From: JBCBJX01 sp038522735 | GTDB taxonomy: Bacteria > Pseudomonadota > Alphaproteobacteria > Caulobacterales > Parvularculaceae | DNA: 25,412 bases | Direction of reading: 5' to 3' | Assembly: GCA_038522735.1 (NCBI GenBank) | Contig: JBCBJX010000037.1 | Location: 1 to 25,412 of the forward strand | Shown: positions 16,357-22,267 of the stretch, piece by piece | Numbering within the stretch: position 1 is the stretch's first letter | Layout of the letters: every line of letters starts with the position of its first letter | Made by a program: the position numbers and the translations under genes | The notes under the pieces: model-generated | Databases searched by the model: none | Seen by the model: only the letters and a program-made list of their open reading frames with translations | Told to the model about the DNA's origin: nothing

Positions 16357-16374
16357 TGCAAGCCGCTGGCCATA
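16357..16374 (-). promoter_or_regulatory. Predicted sigma-54 promoter for xrtA and the amidotransferase gene
   Basis: Read on the minus strand, ATGGCCAGCGGCTTGCA has GG and GC exactly 10 bases apart (GG at 16371-16370, GC at 16359-16358). The -12 half TTGCA is perfect; the -24 half keeps TGGC but departs from consensus after it. Predicted transcription start near 16346, about 26 bases before the xrtA ATG. Confidence 0.6.
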
Positions 16375-16382
16375 GGTTTGCA
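16366..16382 (+). promoter_or_regulatory. Predicted sigma-54 promoter for the small membrane protein and ligase operon
   Basis: CTGGCCATAGGTTTGCA has GG at 16368-16369 and GC at 16380-16381, with the required 10-base spacing. The -12 half TTTGCA and the -24 core CTGGC match consensus; the three bases after CTGGC do not. Predicted start near 16393, leaving about 75 bases to the GTG at 16468. It shares its -24 region with the opposite promoter. Confidence 0.6.
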
Positions 16383-16467
16383 AGGCGTACCGGGCTAGGG
16401 GTCTATCGACGATAATCGCGTCGGGAAAGCCGGGGTTCGCCCCTCCCCGCGCACAGGAGCCTCGTTC

Positions 16468-16752
16468 GTGGTCGCTTACGTCCTTCTCGTCATCCAGGTG
16501 ATAGCGCCGGCTTACATTGCGTTGCGCCTCGCCGCCGCGGAGGGATCGGACCTGTTTGCAAAGAAAGCGCCGAAAAGCAGGGTAGGCGAGAACGCGATGG
16601 CGACGGCGGCTTCGCGGGCGTCGCGCGAGGACGTTTTTGAACACGACGACGCTGTTGAGGAGCGCGACGAAAGCCTCGCCTCCGATCTTATGTCGGACGC
16701 CGGCTTCGATCTGTCGCGCCGCGGACGCGGGCGGAGGAGCGGCGCGCAATGA
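16468..16752 (+). CDS. Small membrane protein coupled to the O-antigen-ligase-like gene
   Basis: A 94-aa product I do not recognise. Residues about 2-21 form one hydrophobic membrane helix (VAYVLLVIQVIAPAYIAL); the rest is hydrophilic, with an acidic middle (EDVFEHDDAVEERDE) and a basic tail. Support for it being a gene: AGGAG lies eight bases before the GTG start, its stop overlaps the next ATG as ATGA, and it begins at a suitable distance from a predicted sigma-54 promoter. It may be an accessory subunit of the polysaccharide ligase or export machinery, but this is inference from position only. Confidence 0.68.
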   Translation: MVAYVLLVIQVIAPAYIALRLAAAEGSDLFAKKAPKSRVGENAMATAASRASREDVFEHDDAVEERDESLASDLMSDAGFDLSRRGRGRRSGAQ

Positions 16753-18131
16753 GCTCCATCCTGATCGCCCTGATGATCTTCATCATGGTCCTCGCGACCA
16801 CGTTGACGCCCTACGCCGCGCTCCTCGCCTATGAGTGGACGAGCTACCTGCCCGTCGGCCAGATGTCCTACGGCCCGCTCGCCGGCATCAAGTATCCGAA
16901 ATTCACCGCTGCGATCGTTATCATCGCCTTCGCTGTCTCCCAACGGGACAAGTTCTCCAAGGTCGGGCCGGCCGCGTTCCTCATCGCCGCCTACGCCGTA
17001 TGGGTGACGATCACGTCCTATTTCACCGCCGTCGCCGACCCCTCCTGGGTCATGGTGAAATGGGACAACGCCGTGAAGACGATCATCATGGCCTGGTTTC
17101 TTTATATGATGACCGACAGCCGGGCCCGCATGGAGGCGTTCTTGAGCCTTTACGCGATCGCGCTCAGTTACTGGATCGTCGCTGGCGCCTGGCAGACGAT
17201 CGTGAGCGGCGGCGGTTACGGCTCCGTCGCAGCCGGCGGCGGCTATCTCCTGGCTGACGGCAGCGTTCTGACGATTGCGACGATCATCGCGTGTTGCGCC
17301 GTCTACTGGATATCGAAGTACACGGTGCTTGCGCCGCCGGGCTTCAAGAAGTTCTATCCCCTGCTCGCCTACGGTTTCATGGCGCTCAGCGTCATCATGA
17401 TCATCGGGACCCAGGCGCGCACGGGCCTCGTCGCGGGCGTCGCCGCCTTCGCCTGGTATCTGGTGAAAGCAAAGAAAAAAGGGCCGCCGATCGCGCTCGC
17501 TGGGCTCGCCGCAGTCCTCATCTTTTCGTTCGCTCCGGCGGAATGGTTCGAACGCATGTCAACGATTTTCGCCGATTCCGAAGGCAATCGCGAGGGAAGC
17601 TCCGCAGGCCGCGTCATGGCGTGGCTCTGGGGGTGGAATTATGTTCTGGAGAACCCGGTTTTCGGCGGCGGGTTCCGAGTTTATTACGCTCTTCATGTCG
17701 TGACGATGGAGAATGGAGTCACGCGGATCATAGACAGCCACAGCTGGTTTTTCGAAATCCTCGTAGAGCAGGGCTTCGTCGGCATGGCGATCTTCGCGTC
17801 GCTCTGCGCAAGCGCCGGCTTCGGATTGTTTGGCGTCGAGCAGCGATTGAAGGGCGATCCGGAGTATGAGTGGGCCCGGGATCTGTCGCGGTTCCTGCAG
17901 ATCGGCCTGGTCGGACTTCTCATCGGGGGGCTGTTCGTCGGGATCGGACATTTCGCGATCATGTGGGACATGCTGGCGATCTGCGCGGCCCTGCCGAGGG
18001 TCGTCGCCCTTGAGAAAAAGCGGGCCACCCAACGCATCGGCGCCGTCGAGGCTGAGCCTTCAAAGAGCCCGTCGCGCGTTCGCACGCTGGGCGGGCTCGG
18101 AACGCCCGGCGTCGCGGCCCGGTCGCGGTAG
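16749..18131 (+). CDS. O-antigen ligase/Wzy-like protein, exosortase A system-associated
   Basis: A 460-aa polytopic inner-membrane protein with about ten to twelve hydrophobic segments. It matches the exosortase A-associated putative O-glycosylation ligase family: GTQARTGLVAG in the middle, the block SSAGRVMAWLWGWNYVLENPVFGGGF, and the large-loop end DSHSWFFEILVEQGFVGM with the conserved His. In this superfamily such proteins join or polymerise lipid-linked glycans on the periplasmic side. Its start overlaps the stop of the 94-aa membrane protein gene. It ends three bases before the stop of the convergent glycosyltransferase gene. Whether it polymerises the exopolysaccharide or attaches glycan to another molecule cannot be told from sequence. 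Confidence 0.92.
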   Translation: MSSILIALMIFIMVLATTLTPYAALLAYEWTSYLPVGQMSYGPLAGIKYPKFTAAIVIIAFAVSQRDKFSKVGPAAFLIAAYAVWVTITSYFTAVADPSWVMVKWDNAVKTIIMAWFLYMMTDSRARMEAFLSLYAIALSYWIVAGAWQTIVSGGGYGSVAAGGGYLLADGSVLTIATIIACCAVYWISKYTVLAPPGFKKFYPLLAYGFMALSVIMIIGTQARTGLVAGVAAFAWYLVKAKKKGPPIALAGLAAVLIFSFAPAEWFERMSTIFADSEGNREGSSAGRVMAWLWGWNYVLENPVFGGGFRVYYALHVVTMENGVTRIIDSHSWFFEILVEQGFVGMAIFASLCASAGFGLFGVEQRLKGDPEYEWARDLSRFLQIGLVGLLIGGLFVGIGHFAIMWDMLAICAALPRVVALEKKRATQRIGAVEAEPSKSPSRVRTLGGLGTPGVAARSR

Positions 18132-18134
18132 CGC

Positions 18135-19292
18135 TCAGCGCCGCGCGACCCGCCGAAACAGGGCGTCCATTCGCTCGACCGTTTCGTCCCAGGAAAACCG
18201 TTCCGCATACGCCCTTGTATCGTCGCGCGAGGGCGGGCCTTCGAAGAGCGTCGTCACCGCAGCGGCGACGGCTGTCGCAGACCGGTCTTCGGTCAGGCGG
18301 CCGGCGGCGGGCGAAGCGACGACTTCGGGGGTCCCCCAGATCGGCGTCGCGACAACCGGCGTTCCGCACGCCATCGCTTCAAGGAGCACGTTCGCCCAGC
18401 CTTCGCGGGAAGAAGCCAGGACAAGGGCGTCGGCCCGCCCGTAGACGGCGGGGAGGTCGGACTGGGAGAGCCGGCCGAGGAACGTTACGCGATCGGCGAC
18501 GCCGCGCTCCGCGGCGAGCCGTTCGAGGGCGGCCTTCTCCGGGCCGTCGCCTGCAATCTCAAGTTCGCACCCAGGCAGATCCGCCAGCGCCTCGATCACA
18601 AGGTGGTGGCCTTTGCGCTCGATGAGGTGCCCGACCGAAACGAGTTTCTTCAGCGGACCCGCGGCGCGCTCCGATGGCGGATGAAAGAGGTCGAGATCGA
18701 CGCCGTTTCGCAGGACATGGATCTTGTCGGGCGCCGCGCCGAGGGCGACCATCTCGTCCTTCAGCGCCGCGCAGACGGTGATCGAGGCCGCCGCGGCCTC
18801 CGCCGTCTCCAGAATGCGCCGGCGCGGGCGGTCGAACCCTGGAACGAGATTGATGTCGGTGCCGCGGGCGGTGACGACGAAGGGCAGGCCGAGGCGCGTC
18901 GCCAAGGACGCCGCCGCGACGCCGTCGGGATAGTAGTAGTGTGCGTCGATCAGATCGAACGGGCCGTCCTCGGCGACGATCCGCTCGGCGTCCCGGATGA
19001 ACGCGCGGGCCATCGCCGCAGGCGCGATCTCCATTCCGATCTTCGGCGGCAGGAGATAGCGCGGATGATCCACATCGAAACCGTTTCGGGTCTCGCGCCT
19101 TGGCGTGCGCGCAAACTGCGCGTATTCGCCGAACGTTGAGGATTTGAACGGAAACCACGGGACGGGCGCGATGACGCGCACATAAGCGCCGGTCGTCTCG
19201 CGGAAGCGGCGCATCCGCGTTTCGACGAAGACGCCGTGGTGCGGGCGCGCGGCGCTCGGATAAAGCGAGGAAACGGTCAAGATACGGAGCAT
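18135..19292 (-). CDS. GT4-family glycosyltransferase
   Basis: A 385-aa GT-B enzyme. The N-terminus MLRILTVSSLYPSAARPHHGVFVE is typical of GT4 transferases in polysaccharide loci (start of the acceptor domain, with the Gly loop). The C-terminal donor domain has VSVGHLIERKGHH, LEIAGDGPEKAAL and the E-x7-E pair in EGWANVLLE, followed by AMACGTPVVAT. Donor and acceptor are unknown. It is cytoplasmic and would extend the lipid-linked repeat unit. The gene runs opposite to both neighbours: its start codon overlaps that of the divergent acyltransferase gene by two bases, so its promoter must lie inside that gene. Confidence 0.92.
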   Translation of the reverse strand: MLRILTVSSLYPSAARPHHGVFVETRMRRFRETTGAYVRVIAPVPWFPFKSSTFGEYAQFARTPRRETRNGFDVDHPRYLLPPKIGMEIAPAAMARAFIRDAERIVAEDGPFDLIDAHYYYPDGVAAASLATRLGLPFVVTARGTDINLVPGFDRPRRRILETAEAAAASITVCAALKDEMVALGAAPDKIHVLRNGVDLDLFHPPSERAAGPLKKLVSVGHLIERKGHHLVIEALADLPGCELEIAGDGPEKAALERLAAERGVADRVTFLGRLSQSDLPAVYGRADALVLASSREGWANVLLEAMACGTPVVATPIWGTPEVVASPAAGRLTEDRSATAVAAAVTTLFEGPPSRDDTRAYAERFSWDETVERMDALFRRVARR

Positions 19293-20322
19293 GGCGGCGA
19301 ACGCGAAAAACAGATCCGGCGGCGTGATCGAAACAGGGCTCGCCGCCCGCCGCGCCGACGAGACGGCCGCAGGGTCGGCCCTGGAGGTTTACGCGCGCTC
19401 GGACTGGTTGGAAATGCTCGCTGAAAGCGGCGGCTTCGGGGCCGAGCTCGTCAGCGTCGTCGGCGACTGGGGTGCAACGCCCGCCCGGCTTCAGGGGCGC
19501 ACGCTCCGCGCGCCGACGAACCTGTACACAGTGCAGGCGCCGCCGCCCGCCCGGGATGCTGCGGGAGCCGAGGCGCTCGCAAGATCCTTACGGGCGGCCC
19601 ATCCGCGCGTCGATCGGGTCGCGTGGGACGCTCTTTCGCCGGAGGACGCCGCCGCGTGCGCCGCGGGGTTTCGCGCCGCCGGCTGGGTTGTCGAGACCTA
19701 CGAACACTTCGGGTGCTGGCGGACGGATGTTTCCGGGCTGGGCTTTGCGGAATATCTGACACAGCGGCCCGGACGGCTGAGGTCGACGATCAAACGAAAA
19801 CGCGCGCGCCTCGAAAAACGCGGCTCAGTTCGGTTCCTGCACTGGCGCGGGCCGGACGACGCGCTCACAGCCATGGACGCGTACGGGGCGGCGCACCGGG
19901 ACGCGTGGCAGGGCGACGAGCCCCATCCGGACTATCCGGAGGCGCTGATCAAAACCGGTTTCGAGGGCGGTTGGGGCCATGTCTTCGCCATTTCGGTCGA
20001 CGACGTGATCGTCGCGGCTCAGATCTGGACGGCCGGCCGGGCCCGGATCACCGTGTTGAAACTCGCTCATGATCGGTCTTTTGGAGACGTCTCGCCGGGG
20101 ACGCTTTTAACCGCCGAGGCGATCGAACACTTTCTCGCCGACGGCGCCCACAGCTTCAAAACACTCGATTTCGGCCGCGGCGACGACGCCTACAAAAAAG
20201 ACTGGGCGCCGGATCGGGTTCCCATGACAGGATTGCTGGCGGAAACCCCCCTTACGTTCAAAGGCGCGATTCGCAGCGCCGCCTTGATAACCAGGCGAAT
20301 CGTACGACGCTTCAATAGTTAA
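19291..20322 (+). CDS. FemAB-like/GNAT acyltransferase
   Basis: A 343-aa protein of the FemAB-like/Acetyltransf_6 type. Visible parts are LEVYARSDWLEML near the N-terminus, the long helix PGRLRSTIKRKRARLEKRG in the middle, the strand pair VIVAAQIWTAGRARITVLKLAHD, and the late block LDFGRGDDAYKKDWAPDR, which is typical of this superfamily near its end. It is the second such enzyme in the locus and shares only general layout with the one at 6500-7576, so they probably act on different groups. The ATG at 19291 has a ribosome-binding-like GGAG very close by; a GTG at 19324 is a possible alternative. The start overlaps the start of the divergent GT4 gene. Confidence 0.85.
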   Translation: MAANAKNRSGGVIETGLAARRADETAAGSALEVYARSDWLEMLAESGGFGAELVSVVGDWGATPARLQGRTLRAPTNLYTVQAPPPARDAAGAEALARSLRAAHPRVDRVAWDALSPEDAAACAAGFRAAGWVVETYEHFGCWRTDVSGLGFAEYLTQRPGRLRSTIKRKRARLEKRGSVRFLHWRGPDDALTAMDAYGAAHRDAWQGDEPHPDYPEALIKTGFEGGWGHVFAISVDDVIVAAQIWTAGRARITVLKLAHDRSFGDVSPGTLLTAEAIEHFLADGAHSFKTLDFGRGDDAYKKDWAPDRVPMTGLLAETPLTFKGAIRSAALITRRIVRRFNS

Positions 20323-20396
20323 CAGTATGTCGCACTTGGTAACCTCGTTTTTTAGTCAGTCGTTTATAGCTTCATAATACGATCACGATCGTCACT

Positions 20397-20402
20397 GAGG
20401 AG
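20397..20402 (+). promoter_or_regulatory. Ribosome binding site of the 47-aa gene
   Basis: GAGGAG lies seven bases upstream of the ATG at 20410, an ideal Shine-Dalgarno match and spacing. It is the main support for the short gene that follows. Confidence 0.6.
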
Positions 20403-20409
20403 CACGCCA

Positions 20410-20553
20410 ATGATCTCGGCATCCGAAACGATCCTGTTGCGTGAACCGTCGCCCGAGGCGGCGTCCGACCGGTACAATCCTGTTCTCGCGCTTGGCCTGT
20501 GCGGCGCGATCAGCGTTGGCATCTGGATTGTTCTGCTCTCTATCGTTTTCTGA
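20410..20553 (+). CDS. Small single-pass membrane protein (47 aa)
   Basis: A short gene in the gap between the acyltransferase and the sugar transferase. It begins MISASETILLREPSPEA, has a polar stretch, then one hydrophobic helix at about residues 25-47 that runs to the C-terminus (ending WIVLLSIVF), so it would be tail-anchored in the inner membrane. Support is the ideal ribosome binding site, the coherent membrane topology and the codon choice, which resembles the neighbours. I do not recognise a family. The EPSPEA before the helix superficially resembles a PEP-CTERM, but there is no export signal and no basic tail. It could be a small regulator or partner of the polysaccharide machinery. 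Confidence 0.6.
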   Translation: MISASETILLREPSPEAASDRYNPVLALGLCGAISVGIWIVLLSIVF

Positions 20554-20569
20554 CCCGGTCACGATCGAC

Positions 20570-20589
20570 GTTTACAGTCGCGACTAAAC
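20570..20589. repeat. Inverted repeat, candidate activator (PrsR) binding site
   Basis: GTTTACAGTCGCGACTAAAC contains the perfect 10-bp palindrome AGTCGCGACT (20576-20585), extended by GTTTA and AAAC arms with one base extra on the left. Its centre is about 140 bases upstream of the predicted transcription start of the sugar transferase, a usual place for the upstream activator sites of sigma-54 activators. Which protein binds is inferred. Confidence 0.4.
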
Positions 20590-20694
20590 GGTTCTTTCTC
20601 GCTCTCGGCGCCGCTCCACGGGTCCTATTCGCACCGCACGTTGCTCACGTGACGGTTCTGCAAAAATTTGCCAGCGATCCCTACCCCTGATATT

Positions 20695-20711
20695 TTGGCA
20701 CGATTAATGCT
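20695..20711 (+). promoter_or_regulatory. Predicted sigma-54 promoter of the initiating sugar transferase
   Basis: TTGGCACGATTAATGCT is nearly a perfect -24/-12 element: TTGGCACG is the full consensus, GG at 20697-20698 and GC at 20709-20710 are 10 bases apart, and ATGCT differs from TTGCW by one base. Predicted transcription start near 20722, about 63 bases before the first ATG. This is the strongest of the four candidates in the window. Confidence 0.82.
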
Positions 20712-20784
20712 GCGTATTGGGGCGTAATCCGGATGACTTCGCGTTAAGCGCGAGTCAGGTTCCCCGACCGGCGCGACGGGGGGC

Positions 20785-22185
20785 ATGAAGGGGGTCGCTA
20801 TGCCGTTTCTATCATTTGCTATCGAAGGCCGTCGCGCCGCGTTCTTCGCGCTTGAAGTCGCGCTGATCGCGTTCGTTTTCTGGATCGCCCACCAGGCGCT
20901 CGGGTACGACCTGTGGACCGAAACCAGCTTCGACGGGTTTTTGCGTCAGGCTATTCTGCCGACCGCACTTGTGGTGGCGGCCATCATCGCTTTCGGCGGA
21001 TACCAGCCTGACACGCAGGACCAGCCCGGCGAGATGGTGCAGCGCGTCTCCCTCGGCGTGCTGTGCGGCGGCGTCGCGGTACTGGCGATCTCGATCATCT
21101 TTTTCGGCGACAATCGTCCGGCGACGCCGCTCATCGCCGGCCTCGCCGGCAGCACGGCCGGTCTCGTCGGCCTCCGGCTCGGGCTCTCGCGGGTTCATAT
21201 CGACACGTTTCAGACAAACATTCTTGTGCTCGGCGCCGGGACGCGTTCAGCAAAGTTGCTCTCGACGCTCTCCGACGCGGCGAAATCCCGGATCGTCGGC
21301 CTGGCGCCTTGTAAGTCAGACCGCGAGGAGGGCGCTGCGGCGGGCTTCAATATCCTGAGGGCGGAGGGCGATGAAAGCTTCGCCGACATGGTCCGCCGCC
21401 GTAAGGTGAGCGAGATTATCGTCGCCCTCGACGACCGCCGCGGCGGGTCGTTTCCAATGCGTGAGCTGATCGACTGCCGCATGCGAGGCGTGGGGGTTAC
21501 TGACGCCAACACTTTCATTGAGCGCGAAACGGGCAAGGTCGATCTCGATAACCTCTATCCAAGCTGGCTTGTCTTCTCTCCGGGCTTCAAGGCGGGGCGG
21601 GTTCGCGATGCGCTGAAGCGGGTCATTGATCTCTTTTTCAGTATCGCGCTTCTTGCGTTTTTCTTCCCGCTCCTCGTCGGAACGGCGATCCTCATCAAGC
21701 TCGAAAGCCCCGGTCCTGTCTTTTATCTGCAGACCCGCGTCGGGCAGAACGGCATTCCCTTCCGTCTGGTCAAATTCCGTTCCATGCGGAGCGATGCGGA
21801 AAAAGACGGCGCGGTCTGGGCGCGCAAGAACGATGCGCGCGTGACGCGCGTCGGCAAGGTGATCCGCAAGATCCGCATCGACGAGATCCCGCAGGCGATC
21901 AACGTGCTGCGGGGCGAAATGAGCTTCGTCGGTCCGCGTCCGGAACGCCCGGAGTTCGTGCAGATGCTCGCCGACGAGATCGACTATTATGACGAACGCC
22001 ATCGGGTGAAGCCGGGCATCACCGGCTGGGCGCAGGTGAACTACCCTTATGGCGCCTCGGTCGAGGACGCCCGAGAGAAGCTGAAATACGACCTCTTCTA
22101 CATGAAGAACTATAGCGGCGTGTTCGACCTCTCGATCATCCTGCAGACCATCCGGGTCATGCTGTTCGCCCTCGGAGGCAGGTGA
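20785..22185 (+). CDS. Initiating polyprenyl-phosphate sugar phosphotransferase, exosortase system-associated (EpsB-like)
   Basis: A 466-aa membrane enzyme that loads the first sugar phosphate onto undecaprenyl phosphate. The N-terminus has about four membrane helices, then a nucleotide-binding-like domain (NILVLGAGTRSAKLL). From residue 278 (KRVIDLFFSIALLAFFFPLL) it is a bacterial sugar transferase domain with its re-entrant helix, then PVFYLQTRVGQNG, the catalytic-type RIDEIPQAINVLRGEMSFVGPRPERPE, and KPGITGWAQVNYPYGASVEDA, which is the wording of the PEP-CTERM/exosortase-associated subfamily. An ATG at 20800 is an alternative start with AAGGGGG five bases before it. A near-consensus sigma-54 promoter lies upstream. 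The sensor kinase gene follows after 82 bases. Confidence 0.95.
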   Translation: MKGVAMPFLSFAIEGRRAAFFALEVALIAFVFWIAHQALGYDLWTETSFDGFLRQAILPTALVVAAIIAFGGYQPDTQDQPGEMVQRVSLGVLCGGVAVLAISIIFFGDNRPATPLIAGLAGSTAGLVGLRLGLSRVHIDTFQTNILVLGAGTRSAKLLSTLSDAAKSRIVGLAPCKSDREEGAAAGFNILRAEGDESFADMVRRRKVSEIIVALDDRRGGSFPMRELIDCRMRGVGVTDANTFIERETGKVDLDNLYPSWLVFSPGFKAGRVRDALKRVIDLFFSIALLAFFFPLLVGTAILIKLESPGPVFYLQTRVGQNGIPFRLVKFRSMRSDAEKDGAVWARKNDARVTRVGKVIRKIRIDEIPQAINVLRGEMSFVGPRPERPEFVQMLADEIDYYDERHRVKPGITGWAQVNYPYGASVEDAREKLKYDLFYMKNYSGVFDLSIILQTIRVMLFALGGR

Positions 22186-22267
22186 GGCGGGCTTCGCATT
22201 GCGCGCTGCGGACCGATCGACCGACCGGGCCTTTTCGGGGCGGGACGGTACTCGTTAGAACCGCGCA

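Larger units (their letters stand above)
16355..16384. repeat. 30-bp inverted repeat spanning two back-to-back predicted sigma-54 promoters
   Basis: The arms CTTGCAAGCC and GGTTTGCAAG match as reverse complements at nine of ten positions, around a centre containing the palindrome TGGCCA at 16367-16372. Each arm supplies a -12 element (TTGCA), and the central palindrome supplies overlapping -24 elements for both directions. Confidence 0.75.
20554..20784 (+). other. Regulatory intergenic region upstream of the sugar transferase gene
   Basis: This part of the 462-base gap between 20322 and 20785 holds no convincing gene. Besides the palindrome at 20570-20589 and the sigma-54 promoter at 20695-20711, it has ACGGTTCT twice (20588-20595 and 20652-20659) and the palindrome TCACGTGA at 20645-20652. 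The region is visibly richer in A and T than its surroundings. No terminator with a clear stem and T-run was found after the 47-aa gene. Confidence 0.5.

Noticed and set aside
16321..16749. N-terminal extension of the xrtA frame up to 16749
   Set aside because: The extra 143 residues are Arg-rich and low in coherence, overlap the 94-aa gene on the other strand and the promoter repeat, and a good ribosome binding site precedes the ATG at 16320.
20410..20553. The 47-aa protein as a PEP-CTERM substrate of XrtA
   Set aside because: EPSPEA before a hydrophobic helix is suggestive, but the protein has no N-terminal export signal, no room for a mature domain and no basic residues after the helix.
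22190..22204. GG-N10-GC spacing in the gap before prsK
   Set aside because: The -12 half TTGC is good, but the -24 half is CGGG, lacking both the T and the C of TGGC; likely chance in GC-rich DNA.
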